From Gammaproteobacteria bacterium (lineage in GTDB: Bacteria; Pseudomonadota; Gammaproteobacteria; Pseudomonadales; Azotimanducaceae), in contig VXLJ01000017.1 in assembly GCA_009841635.1 (NCBI GenBank), positions 1 through 36,888 on the forward strand: a stretch of DNA of 36,888 nt, written 5' to 3'. Position 1 is the stretch's first letter. Each line of letters opens with the position of its first letter. This document shows, piece by piece, positions 24,328-33,397 of the stretch. Both the position numbers and the translations under genes were made by a program. The notes under the pieces are model-generated. The model was not told where the DNA came from. It saw only the letters and a list, made by a program, of their open reading frames with translations, and made no database searches.

Positions 24328-25286
24328 AGATTCTTGTGATTCCAGGCTTGACGCTGCCTGCTGTCAATGATGCAATCGTTGCGCAAATCCATTCAGCGAG
24401 TCAAGGCGCGGACATCGTTGTCGTGAATCCTGAAGAAGCGTTGGATGAAATTCACGACGCAGAGATTGTGCTTGGCTTCGTCAATCGAGAGATGTTCTTG
24501 CGAGCCAAAGCACTTAAATGGGTGCAGTCGATTTCGTCTGGCGTGGACATGTTCTTGTATGACGAATTCGTGAATAGTCAGGTGGTGTTAACCAGTGAAA
24601 AAGGCTTAGTTGGCGACCATTTAGCAGATCATGGGTTTGGTTTGTTGCTCATGCTCACTAGGCAATTGCGGACATCGCTGCTTCACGGTCCAGAATCGTG
24701 GAATCATCGAGGCGAAATGCGTCGACAAATGATCGAATTGACTAATAGCACGATGGGCGTATTTGGCTTTGGCAGCACTGGGCGTGGCATAGCCAAGCGC
24801 GCGGCTGGATTCGGTATGCAGGTCATCGCGGTAGACCGTGACGATGTGCCGATATCGCCAGAAGTCAGCGAAGTCTGGCGACTAGACCGATTCCATGATT
24901 TACTTAGCCAGTCGGACGTGGTGGCAATATGTTGTCCGCTCACGACTGAAACACGAGGTGTCTTTGACGCGGCTGCCTTCAACTCGATGAAAAGATCGGC
25001 TTTTCTTGTGAATGTAACGCGCGGCGAAGTCATGGTTGAGGACGATCTGGTGGCGGCGTTGCAGGGAGGCACGATTAGAGGCGCTGCTCTGGATGTGACC
25101 CCGCGGGAGCCGTTGCCGAGCGACAGTCCGTTGTGGACCATGGACAACGTGATGATGACGCCTCATACCGCCGGTGCTAGCCAATTTAGGGCGCAACGGA
25201 ATTTAGATCGCTTTCTTCACAATCTGCAACGCTATTTAGCGAACGAGCCGTTGGAAGGCTTGATTGATAAACAGTTAGGATACTAA
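24324..25286 (+). CDS. D-2-hydroxyacid dehydrogenase (NAD-dependent)
   Basis: A 320-residue Rossmann enzyme that should reduce 2-keto acids to D-2-hydroxy acids or the reverse. It has the nucleotide-binding motif GFGSTGRGIA (148-157), followed by DRDD at the end of the next strand, an acidic residue favouring NAD over NADP. The catalytic triad is in place: R233 (NVTRGEVM), E262 (TPREPLP) and H281 (TPHTAGAS). The substrate-domain Ser-Gly loop is QSISSGVDMF. It is closest to the GhrA/SerA-like branch, substrate unknown. Its start overlaps the hydratase stop by 4 nt. The pair suggests handling of a keto-acid intermediate. Confidence 0.9.
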   Translation: MKILVIPGLTLPAVNDAIVAQIHSASQGADIVVVNPEEALDEIHDAEIVLGFVNREMFLRAKALKWVQSISSGVDMFLYDEFVNSQVVLTSEKGLVGDHLADHGFGLLLMLTRQLRTSLLHGPESWNHRGEMRRQMIELTNSTMGVFGFGSTGRGIAKRAAGFGMQVIAVDRDDVPISPEVSEVWRLDRFHDLLSQSDVVAICCPLTTETRGVFDAAAFNSMKRSAFLVNVTRGEVMVEDDLVAALQGGTIRGAALDVTPREPLPSDSPLWTMDNVMMTPHTAGASQFRAQRNLDRFLHNLQRYLANEPLEGLIDKQLGY

Positions 25287-25703
25287 GGACGGTGTTACTG
25301 GCGCTTGTATGTCAGGTTTGAAAATCAATTCGAGAAGCAAGTAAACGCCACCAACTACGCCTTTCGCGTCGCAGGGTTCTGCAAGTCATTTGGAATGGTT
25401 CACCCGTTCGAAACATGAAGCTGTCTATCAAAATAGGCGAGATATTTACGTTGCTAGGTCCGACTAGACCTATAAATATTTAGAGTTTTCTACTCGAGAC
25501 CACCTTTATTTCACATAGCTATTTGACACTTCCAGCTTCAGATTTATTGCGAAATTACGACGTTGTGTGGTTAGTGATCAACATAGTGACCTGGTTTAAC
25601 GCTTAGGATTGAACTTTGAGCTGTCCAGGTAGTCGTGTTGCTAGCGGAATTCTCAAAATATTCCATAAAATCAAATAGACAGCGCCTTTAAACGGTCTAC
25701 GCA
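25287..25703. other. Intergenic stretch, 417 bp, with an inverted repeat and possible promoter
   Basis: No gene seen. TAGGTC (25455-25460) and GACCTA (25467-25472) form a 6-bp inverted repeat. A perfect -35 hexamer TTGACA (25523-25528) is followed 16 nt later only by TATTGC, so the promoter call for the RND operon is tentative. If used, the leader is roughly 150 nt. Confidence 0.4.
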
Positions 25704-26813
25704 TTGCGACGCTTCCTCTCATCCGAACGACGTACCCGCTGGCTACTCGCTGCTTTCGTCATTGGCGTGGCGCTTGTTTGGCTTCTGTCCGGTGTATTTA
25801 CAACCCAGGATGTAGGCGCACAACAAAGTATCGCCGAGATTAACGCCAACGAAGTCAAAAACACGGCTGGCAAACTACAAGTTGCAGTAAAAGCGCGGCG
25901 TAGTACCTCTGAAAATAAATCACGCGTATTGCATTTGTCGGGTCAAACAGAAGTTAAGCAAATTGCTTACGTTAAAGCTGAGACCAGCGGACGCGTAGTC
26001 AGCCGTGAGACTGAAGATGGGGATCGAGTTAAGACTGGTACTGTGCTATGTCGCCTGGAACTGAACGACAAAGAGGCTCGACTCCAAGCTGCGAAAGACA
26101 ATCTTGCGCTTGCGGAGATTCGTTATAAGAGCGCACTTAAGTTACGAGACCAAAACTTTGAACGCGAATCCGCGCTCATAGCCGCTAAAGCTGATCAAAG
26201 TAATGCGCGCCACAATTTAGCCTTAGCCCAAAAAGCGCTTGAAGATACGGCCGTTCGTGCGCCAGTTGCAGGGTTTGTTGAAATGTTGCATGCAAATGTC
26301 GGTGACTTTCTGCAACCCGGTGCGCTGTGTGCCACGCTAGTAAATCTAGACCCAATCTTCTTAATCACCCATGTGGCTGAGAAATTCGTTGACCAAATCG
26401 CATTAGGCGCTACGGTCAATGCCACGTTATCGACTGGCCAGTCGATTGCGGGTACTGTTTCGTTCATCGGCAAACTTTCCGCCGAAAACTCGCGAACATT
26501 TCGACTTGAGGTACGTGTGGCCAATCCAGATTTCCGCATTCGGGGTGGACTAACTGCCGATATTCACTTACCGCTGCGAGGTGTTGATTCGCATCGCATC
26601 GCTACATCCATGCTATCTACGGATAAGAACAGCAATCTAGGCGTTTATACGATTACAGATTCCATCGTTGAATTTCATCAAGTTGCCATCGTCGCGGACG
26701 ACGCCCAAGGTCTATGGGTTACCGGTTTGCCTGCAACCGTGCAGTTACTGACCGTCGGGCAGGACAGAGTTTCACCTGGCGATCGGGTGGCCGTCCAATT
26801 CGAAAATCGGTAG
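25704..26813 (+). CDS. RND efflux periplasmic adaptor (membrane fusion protein)
   Basis: This HlyD/AcrA-type adaptor links an RND pump to an outer-membrane channel. The 369 residues comprise an N-terminal membrane anchor (about 12-32), a lipoyl half-motif VKAETSGRVVSRETEDGDRV, and a short alpha-hairpin (about 125-180, rich in Ala/Leu/Lys). The second lipoyl half follows (VRAPVAGFVEMLHANVGDFL), then a beta-barrel and membrane-proximal domain. There is no lipobox Cys. The start is TTG 25704: the frame opens after TAA 25689-25691 and contains no ATG before the anchor. No good Shine-Dalgarno is seen. The pump gene follows after 66 bp. No TolC-type gene is nearby. Confidence 0.88.
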   Translation: MRRFLSSERRTRWLLAAFVIGVALVWLLSGVFTTQDVGAQQSIAEINANEVKNTAGKLQVAVKARRSTSENKSRVLHLSGQTEVKQIAYVKAETSGRVVSRETEDGDRVKTGTVLCRLELNDKEARLQAAKDNLALAEIRYKSALKLRDQNFERESALIAAKADQSNARHNLALAQKALEDTAVRAPVAGFVEMLHANVGDFLQPGALCATLVNLDPIFLITHVAEKFVDQIALGATVNATLSTGQSIAGTVSFIGKLSAENSRTFRLEVRVANPDFRIRGGLTADIHLPLRGVDSHRIATSMLSTDKNSNLGVYTITDSIVEFHQVAIVADDAQGLWVTGLPATVQLLTVGQDRVSPGDRVAVQFENR

Positions 26814-26826
26814 CGCCGTAGCCGGC

Positions 26827-26883
26827 ATGAGCACCTGGCTGCGCAAGCGAGTCCTCCAATCCATCAAGGTTGAGCAGCTGTGA
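26827..26883 (+). other. Possible 18-codon ORF between adaptor and pump genes
   Basis: ATG 26827 opens a frame encoding MSTWLRKRVLQSIKVEQL, whose TGA overlaps the pump start as GTGA (26880-26883). It may only couple translation of the pump to upstream ribosomes; a functional peptide is not supported. Confidence 0.25.
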
Positions 26884-29800
26884 GAGATGCCTTAATCGAT
26901 ATCGCGTTGGCGCACAAGCGATCGATTCTTCTCATCATGTTCGGCATCATCGTCTTTGGCGTTGTTGCACGCTTGTCTATTCCGACTGAGAGCGAGCCTC
27001 GCGTTGAGATTCCGTACTTCGTCATCACCGTGGTTCATGAAGGCATCTCGCCTGAAGATGCGCTTCGTTTGCTCGTGCGACCGTTAGAGATCGAGTTAAA
27101 GGCACTTGACGACGTCAAAGAAGTCACAGGCACCGGCGCCGAGCATGTGGGTTATATCGCCGTGGAGTTTCATGCAGCTGTCGATATCGATGTCGCTTTG
27201 GCTGATGTACGGGAAGCCGTAAATCGTGCAAAACCCGAATTACCTTCGACGGCGGAAGAACCAGTCGTCACAGAAACTGCAAGCACGAATTTTCCTGTGC
27301 TGCAAGTCAATTTAGTCAGCGAAATTGCGCCTGAACGTCTTGTGACTGATCTTGCGAAAAAACTGAAGGATCAACTCGAATCGGTACCACTGGTTCATAC
27401 TGCGGTGATACAAGGGCATCGCGAGGAGCTATTAGAGATTGCAGTTGAACCAGCTGAGCTGTACGCCAACCAGCTGTCGCTAGAGCAACTCGTGATCGCG
27501 TTAGCGCGTAACAACCAATTGATTCCAGCAGGATCTCTCGATACGTATCAGGGTAGTGTCGCTCTCAAGATTCCGAGCGTCGTAGAGAACGCCCAACATC
27601 TATTGCAATTACCTGTATTCGTGGATGGTGACACGGTCGTAACGCTGGCCGATATTGCAACGGTACGCCGTGCTTTCAAGGATCGCACCAACTACACCCG
27701 CAATAACGGTAAAGAGACGATTACCGTATTCGTTTACCGACGTGTAGGCGCTAACACCATAGAAGCTGCACGACAGGTAAGAGCAGCAGTGGCAGCGTTT
27801 CGAGAAGGATTACCTAGTAACGTGGAAGTGTTTATTTCACGAGATGCATCCACGTTTGACGAACAGCAAATTACAGAACTTGAAGGAAACATCGTTACGG
27901 CGTTGTTTTTAGTGTTGGCTGTCGTGATTCCGAGTGTGGGAATTCGTAGCAGTCTGATCGTTGCGCTGACGATTCCAGTTTCTTTTTTATTCGCGATGAT
28001 CTTTTTGTGGCTATTGGATTACAGCTTCAACTTCATGGTCATGTTTGGCATGCTCATGAGTCTGGGGATGCTAATTGATGGCGCAATCATTGTGTCGGAG
28101 GACGCAGAACGCCGAATTGCACTAGGTATTGGTGGCGAGGAAGCTTACGGCAGCGCGGCAAAACGCATGTTTACGCCAGTGATCGCTTCTACGGCCACCA
28201 CGTTGGCGGCGTTTATGCCGCTGCTTTTTTGGCCAGGCACGGCCGGGCAATACATGGGTTACCTCCCGGTCACGGTGCTCATGGTGCTGATCGGTTCGCT
28301 TCTTTTCACGTTGATTTTTGTGCCGACGTTAGGTAGCACACTTGCAGCTCGGACCAATTCTGTCGAGAAGAAAGCAGAAGTTGACTTTTGGCTCCGTGAT
28401 CTGACGGCACTCCCTCGCATATCAGCTGGGTACGTGCAACTGATCAACTATGCGGCCCGCTATCCGTTCGTGACGCTAATTGCGATCGTCGCGATTGTGT
28501 ATGGTATTTTCACGTTGTTCGGCGCGCGCGATCAGGGTGTCATATTGTTCAGTGAAAACGATCCTATGCATATACAGATCAATGTGCGTGCTAGTGGCAA
28601 TCTAGACCTAGACGAGGCGAAAGATCTCGTGCTAGAAGTTGAATCGATAGTGCTAGCTGTGCCTGAAATCAGGTCCGTGAACACGTATGTCTCGAACGGT
28701 TTGACAAAAGGTGCAGGGCAGTTCGCTCGTTTTCAAGGTGGCTCAAGTGCTGACGTTATCGGCACCATGTTTCTGGAGACGCACGACGCGAAAGAGCGTG
28801 CTCGAACAGGTCAGGCGGTCATCGACGAGCTTCGCGCCAACGTGAATCAGATTGGCGGCATATCAGTGGAGGTGCGAGCTTATGAGGGATTTTTGACCGC
28901 TGGCAAGCCAATCTTTGTTCAAGTCACTTCGCGCGAACGAGAGTTACTCATGCCTGTCGTTACAGCGATTCGTGCGCATATGGATGCCATGGAAGGTTTG
29001 GACAACATCGAAGACACTTTGCCGCTGCCAGGCTTTGAGTGGCAATTGACCGTGGACCGCGAGAAAGCTGCGCGTTTTGGGGCGGACGTAACAGCAATCG
29101 GTTTGCTAACGCAATTAGTTACCGAGGGCGCTAAATTAGGCGAGTATCGGCCAAATGATTCGGATAAACCTCTCGATATACGTATTCGTTTTACGGAAGC
29201 GAATCGCGCGTTGGATCGTTTGGATGAACTACAGTTAGCAACGCCTGGTGGTTCGGTCCCAATTTCCAATTTCGTGTCCCGCCAGCCTGTTTCCAGGCAG
29301 GACACCATGCAACGACGTGATCAACAAGCTATGCATGTGGTGCAAGCTGACGTATTGGCTGGGTTTCTCGCCGACGCAAAATCGCGCGAGTTGCAGGGAT
29401 GGATCGAACGTCAGCAGTTTGATGACCGCGTGAACATTCGTTTCAGGTCGGCCGCTGAGGATGAACAGGAATCTGTGGCGTTTGTAACAAAAGCTTTCTC
29501 TTTTGCGCTGCTATTAATGTTTGTACTTCTGGTCACGCAATTTAACAGTGTTTACCAAAGTCTGATCACGATATTTGCGGTCGTGTTGTCTACCGCAGGT
29601 GTATTTCTAGGCTTGGTCATCACCGGTCAACCATTCAGCGCGGTGCTGTCGGGCGTGGGAATCATTGCGCTATCTGGAATAGTCGTGAATAACAGTATCG
29701 TATTGATCGATACGTACAACATTGGACGGCGTGAGCACCCTGACATGTTGCCATTGGATGTCGTGATCAGGACGGGCTTGCAGCGATTGCGACCCGTGCT

Positions 29801-30092
29801 GCTGACCACCATTACGACGATGATTGGTTTATTGCCACTAGCGAGCCATCAATCCATTGACTTTATCAATCGCACTTGGACGACAGGCAGCACCCTATCA
29901 AACTACTGGGTGCCGTTAGCTCAAGCAGTAGCGTTTGGGTTGGGTTTCGCGACCATTCTGACCTTAATTGTGACGCCTGCTATGCTCGTATTGCCAAACA
30001 GGTTTAAGGACCTGAATCACACCTTTATTGTCGAGCCCCTTGCGCAATGGCGTACTAAAGTAGGTCTTGGACGAGGTGCCACGATCGATTGA
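26880..30092 (+). CDS. RND efflux pump, inner-membrane permease subunit
   Basis: A 1070-residue proton-driven RND permease with the usual plan: helix 1 (about 14-32), a large periplasmic loop, helices 2-6 (about 338-490), helix 7, a second loop and helices 8-12. The helix-4 proton site is changed: AcrB has two adjacent Asp (D407/D408), while this protein reads LIDGAIIV with D400 and G401. In helix 10 the AcrB Lys940 position is Asn (IVVNNSIVLID, N937). Such DG/NN variants occur in other RND branches and do not mean inactivity. Substrate unknown. The GTG start at 26880 has AAGGT upstream. It ends 29 bp before the convergent P450-fusion gene. Confidence 0.92.
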   Translation: MRDALIDIALAHKRSILLIMFGIIVFGVVARLSIPTESEPRVEIPYFVITVVHEGISPEDALRLLVRPLEIELKALDDVKEVTGTGAEHVGYIAVEFHAAVDIDVALADVREAVNRAKPELPSTAEEPVVTETASTNFPVLQVNLVSEIAPERLVTDLAKKLKDQLESVPLVHTAVIQGHREELLEIAVEPAELYANQLSLEQLVIALARNNQLIPAGSLDTYQGSVALKIPSVVENAQHLLQLPVFVDGDTVVTLADIATVRRAFKDRTNYTRNNGKETITVFVYRRVGANTIEAARQVRAAVAAFREGLPSNVEVFISRDASTFDEQQITELEGNIVTALFLVLAVVIPSVGIRSSLIVALTIPVSFLFAMIFLWLLDYSFNFMVMFGMLMSLGMLIDGAIIVSEDAERRIALGIGGEEAYGSAAKRMFTPVIASTATTLAAFMPLLFWPGTAGQYMGYLPVTVLMVLIGSLLFTLIFVPTLGSTLAARTNSVEKKAEVDFWLRDLTALPRISAGYVQLINYAARYPFVTLIAIVAIVYGIFTLFGARDQGVILFSENDPMHIQINVRASGNLDLDEAKDLVLEVESIVLAVPEIRSVNTYVSNGLTKGAGQFARFQGGSSADVIGTMFLETHDAKERARTGQAVIDELRANVNQIGGISVEVRAYEGFLTAGKPIFVQVTSRERELLMPVVTAIRAHMDAMEGLDNIEDTLPLPGFEWQLTVDREKAARFGADVTAIGLLTQLVTEGAKLGEYRPNDSDKPLDIRIRFTEANRALDRLDELQLATPGGSVPISNFVSRQPVSRQDTMQRRDQQAMHVVQADVLAGFLADAKSRELQGWIERQQFDDRVNIRFRSAAEDEQESVAFVTKAFSFALLLMFVLLVTQFNSVYQSLITIFAVVLSTAGVFLGLVITGQPFSAVLSGVGIIALSGIVVNNSIVLIDTYNIGRREHPDMLPLDVVIRTGLQRLRPVLLTTITTMIGLLPLASHQSIDFINRTWTTGSTLSNYWVPLAQAVAFGLGFATILTLIVTPAMLVLPNRFKDLNHTFIVEPLAQWRTKVGLGRGATID

Positions 30093-30121
30093 GTTTTAAA
30101 TGGGGATCCGCGTTGGCGGTC

Positions 30122-32140
30122 TCAATCTAACGGGTATCGCACACGCTCGACGCGAAACTTGAAACCTCTGTTGGGGCTATTTTTCGGCAAGGGACTTATT
30201 TTCAGGTTGTAATTAAGTGGCACCATTTTGAGTTCGAGATGGTGGACGATCAGCATGACGCATGCAACAAGGTGAAAATCTACAAAGCGAGCGCCAAGGC
30301 AAGTATGCGTGCCTAAGCCAAACGGTCGGTATGCACTGGTTTGCCGATGTTCGTTGCGTGGCTCCGCAAATCGCTCAGGATCAAACAGGTCAGGGTCTTT
30401 AAAAAACTCATCCATGTAATGGGTTGCGGTAAACACCAGCAAACAACTGCTCCGCTCTGGCACTTGGAACCCTCTCACATCGAATGAGTTCATCGCGGTT
30501 CGAGAATGCATGGGTATAATGGGGTGCAGACGCAGTACTTCCATGATGAAGCGATGTGTGTAGTCAATTCGTTCCATCGTGAAGTCTTCGTTAGATGGGT
30601 CGCGGTCTGCAAAAAGTGCGTCCGCTTCCGCCGTTACTTTTTTTAAACACTCTTTGTTCTTCAACAGTTCATAGAGTGCGAAGTTCAACGCGCTACCCAT
30701 GTAGTGGCCAGCGATGAGAGGCGCAATAAAGCCGAATTCGAGATCCGTGTCGGGCATAAATTGCGGATCGTTCATATGAAGCGCTAGTAAGTCATCAACG
30801 AAATCTGCATTCGTATCGATACGCTGCCCTGGCGAGTGTGAAGCATGAATGTGACGATAGAGTTCTAACACTGACTTCAGTGCTCGTTTCATCTTCGGTG
30901 TTTTCAACGCGATCTTAGGCAGCAATCCCACAACATGAATCAGCAGGGCGCGATATTCATACTGAATAAGGGCATCTAGCAATTCAATGGGTGGTTTTAC
31001 GCTAACCATGAGCATCGCGATTTGCTGGCCAGTGAATCGCTGGCATGTTTGCTCACCGGTTAGTACGTTGCCTTTTACCCAGTGTTTAAGGCTCGAGCGG
31101 CCAAGTTCATAGACCTCATCCATTCGCCCTTCGACTACTTTCCGAGAATTACCGTCGCGGAATACACGACGCATGCGGAAGTGATCAGGACCGTCCATAC
31201 TTGCGATAGAGCGCGCGGCGCCCCAAGCTGATTGAAAATCCTCTAGATAGTCGCGTGACCGCAAAAACAACCGTCCGCGGCGACTAACCCAGCGATTTGC
31301 CTCGTCTCCCGCGAGCACCACATACTTGCGTCCAGGTAGTTTGAGTTCAAAAATCGGGCCTATTTTTTGGCATTGTTCAGCAATGAATTTCGATAAATTG
31401 CGCTGCCGCAATGATTTTGATTTCAAACAGTCCCACAAACCGATGCTTGGCATCTTACGGGCTCTGCGTCGTAGGAGGCTAGGGGGCGGTTGGTAGGAGC
31501 TACCTACCACATCTAATATAGCTTTGCCGAATAGATCGAGTCCCGCCAGTAGTTGAATACGTTCCTCGGCCAGCTCATATTCGTCGAGCGTTAGAAATGT
31601 TTTGAAAGCATCACATGCGCGCAAGAGCGCAATCAATGTCACGTCCTTGGGATACGGCAAGTCATTGCCGAGTACGCAGTTCCTAATGCGAACCCTGACC
31701 TCTTCGTTGCCCTCGTCGCCAGCGAGCGGGTAGAAACCTTCACTTCGGACCTTGTCCGTTAACGACCAAAAACCGGCGTGATCCTCGAAGAGAATGCCTG
31801 CTTCTACGAGTTGCTCTAGGACCTTATCGATGAGTTCATCGCCGTCCATCGCTAACTTTTCTATCCAGTACTGAGGGACGTGAACTTTGTCAGCCTGAGC
31901 AATCAAAGCCAGTGCGGGATCCACGAGCGCGTTACCCGTGGGTGTCGTATCAAGGACGCGCAACCCTGTTACGTCAGCGTCGATTCGCTGCTTGAACGAA
32001 AGTTCTAGTAGTATCGCACCAGCGAATCCGCACCACATATGCCAATTCGGTGAGAGCGCCACAACGGAACCATCCTCGTCCTTCAATAGCATAAGAGCAA
32101 GCTCTTCGACGATCGATAGTGCCGCTGGCTGGTCGGCCAT
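30122..32140 (-). CDS. GPP34 (GOLPH3-like) domain fused to a cytochrome P450
   Basis: A 672-residue, two-domain protein. Residues 5-212 match the GPP34/GOLPH3 fold: LSIVEELALMLLKDEDG, CGFAGAILLELSFKQRID, a PTGNALVDPALALI segment, VLEQLVEAGILFED, and a C-terminal ALLRACDAF block. Residues 235-665 are a P450. The C-helix is GPDHFRMRR (317-325), the K-helix is EVLR (534-537), PERF is at 588-591, and the heme loop is FGLGTHTCLG with the heme ligand C614. The I-helix reads AGHYMGS (477-483), where most P450s have an acid/alcohol pair; it resembles CYP51-like AGHHTS but has Met for Thr. There is no N-terminal membrane anchor; GPP34 could provide membrane attachment (inference). Transcribed alone; no ferredoxin or reductase is adjacent. 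Confidence 0.9.
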   Translation of the reverse strand: MADQPAALSIVEELALMLLKDEDGSVVALSPNWHMWCGFAGAILLELSFKQRIDADVTGLRVLDTTPTGNALVDPALALIAQADKVHVPQYWIEKLAMDGDELIDKVLEQLVEAGILFEDHAGFWSLTDKVRSEGFYPLAGDEGNEEVRVRIRNCVLGNDLPYPKDVTLIALLRACDAFKTFLTLDEYELAEERIQLLAGLDLFGKAILDVVGSSYQPPPSLLRRRARKMPSIGLWDCLKSKSLRQRNLSKFIAEQCQKIGPIFELKLPGRKYVVLAGDEANRWVSRRGRLFLRSRDYLEDFQSAWGAARSIASMDGPDHFRMRRVFRDGNSRKVVEGRMDEVYELGRSSLKHWVKGNVLTGEQTCQRFTGQQIAMLMVSVKPPIELLDALIQYEYRALLIHVVGLLPKIALKTPKMKRALKSVLELYRHIHASHSPGQRIDTNADFVDDLLALHMNDPQFMPDTDLEFGFIAPLIAGHYMGSALNFALYELLKNKECLKKVTAEADALFADRDPSNEDFTMERIDYTHRFIMEVLRLHPIIPMHSRTAMNSFDVRGFQVPERSSCLLVFTATHYMDEFFKDPDLFDPERFAEPRNEHRQTSAYRPFGLGTHTCLGARFVDFHLVACVMLIVHHLELKMVPLNYNLKISPLPKNSPNRGFKFRVERVRYPLD

Positions 32141-32445
32141 TTAGATTACATTCTTCTGATTAAACATTGAAATTATTGACGAATTTATTTGAAAACGCTA
32201 ATTTCGGGGGGCAGCGTCACGATTAATATGAACTCGTCCATAACGGTTGTCAGCAACTCTTTTGCCATTATTACACGACTAACAACCAAAAATTCGTTGC
32301 AGCACCGCGATGGCTTAGCAGGTTCTAAAATTGCTCGGTAATTAAATGCAAATTCGATCATTTCGCTTGACTTTTTATCGAGATTCGCAAGATTACAGTG
32401 TCAAAAAACTATACATCCAACTAGTAACCAGAGCTGCCAGTTAGC
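32141..32445. promoter_or_regulatory. Divergent promoter region, P450 fusion / PHP phosphatase
   Basis: 305 bp, AT-rich, no gene. On the plus strand TTGACG (32176-32181), 17 nt, TAATTT (32199-32204) is a good sigma-70 match. TTGACT (32367-32372) with GATTAC (32391-32396) is a second, closer candidate 50 bp before the phosphatase start. The P450 promoter should lie near 32141-32200 on the minus strand but was not resolved. Confidence 0.5.
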
Positions 32446-33261
32446 ATGCAAGATAGCGAGTACAAGCACAACTTTCATACTCACACCTTCCGTTGTAAAC
32501 ATGCACAAGGTGATGCGGTCGATTATTGCGAAATGGCGCTAAAACTTGGGATGGCAACGCTTGGTTTTTCGGATCACACGCCGTTGCCTGATGATCGTTG
32601 GATCCAAGCGCGAATGAACTACACCCAACTGGACGACTACGTCGAGGCGGTATTTCGCGCACAGCTCGAGTATCCAGATTTGCGTGTGTTGTTAGGCATG
32701 GAGTGCGAATATGTGCCTAAATTTCATGCGTTTTACGAAGATGAGTTATTCGGCGAACGCCACTTCGATTATTTAGTTGGCGGTCCGCATTTCTTCACAG
32801 ATGACTATGGTGAATGGCAAGGCACTTACAACGGCACGGTAGACCGCAAATCACTTTTGGACTATGCGCGCTACGTTTGCGAAATGATTGAAAGCGGCTT
32901 ATTCGATTTTATTGCCCATCCGGATTTATTTGGCAACTGCTACGCAGACTGGGACCAGCATACCGAAGCAGCGAGCAAAGCCATATTGCAGACTGCCTAT
33001 GAGTGTGATGTGGGGCTTGAAATCAACGCACTCGGTTGTCGAAAAATTGCTAAAAAGAAGGCTTCAAATCCGTACCCAATGTATCCATGGTTGCCGTTTT
33101 GGGAATTGGCTTCGGACTATGACGTAAAGGTCATCGTGAACTCGGACGCGCATCGACCCAAAGATCTACAGGCTCTGACTTCGGAAGCAGAAGCCATCAG
33201 AGAACGTTGTAATCTTGAAGCGATGAATCCCGACATGATCGGTCGCCGAGCCGCAAATTGA
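32446..33261 (+). CDS. PHP-family phosphoesterase, histidinol-phosphatase type
   Basis: A cytoplasmic metal-dependent phosphatase of 271 residues. PHP motifs are in order: HTHTFRCKHAQGD (H11, H13), GFSDHTPLP, the Glu in GMECEYVPKF, GGPHFF, IAHPDLFG, EINALG and NSDAHRP near the C-terminus. The RCKHAQGDA stretch is typical of HisJ/HisK (non-HAD) histidinol-phosphate phosphatases. Since gammaproteobacteria usually use HisB for that step and no other his gene is near, a different phosphorylated substrate is possible. The start at ATG 32446 follows a weak GAG-type site. The next gene starts 136 bp later with its own strong ribosome binding site. Confidence 0.85.
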   Translation: MQDSEYKHNFHTHTFRCKHAQGDAVDYCEMALKLGMATLGFSDHTPLPDDRWIQARMNYTQLDDYVEAVFRAQLEYPDLRVLLGMECEYVPKFHAFYEDELFGERHFDYLVGGPHFFTDDYGEWQGTYNGTVDRKSLLDYARYVCEMIESGLFDFIAHPDLFGNCYADWDQHTEAASKAILQTAYECDVGLEINALGCRKIAKKKASNPYPMYPWLPFWELASDYDVKVIVNSDAHRPKDLQALTSEAEAIRERCNLEAMNPDMIGRRAAN

Positions 33262-33384
33262 TACACATTAGCTTAGTGGTGTAATGTAGGTTTGATGGCT
33301 CCGAATTCAACAAGCAAATAATCTACATTTTCATTAGTGTTAAATCTGCCATTGACGCGGCGCGAAGTTTGTTTGCGTTCTAAT

Positions 33385-33390
33385 AGGAGG
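33385..33390 (+). promoter_or_regulatory. Strong ribosome binding site for a TTG start
   Basis: AGGAGG lies 7 nt before TTG 33398, which fixes this non-ATG start of the molybdenum hydroxylase subunit. Confidence 0.85.
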
Positions 33391-33397
33391 ACTTCAT

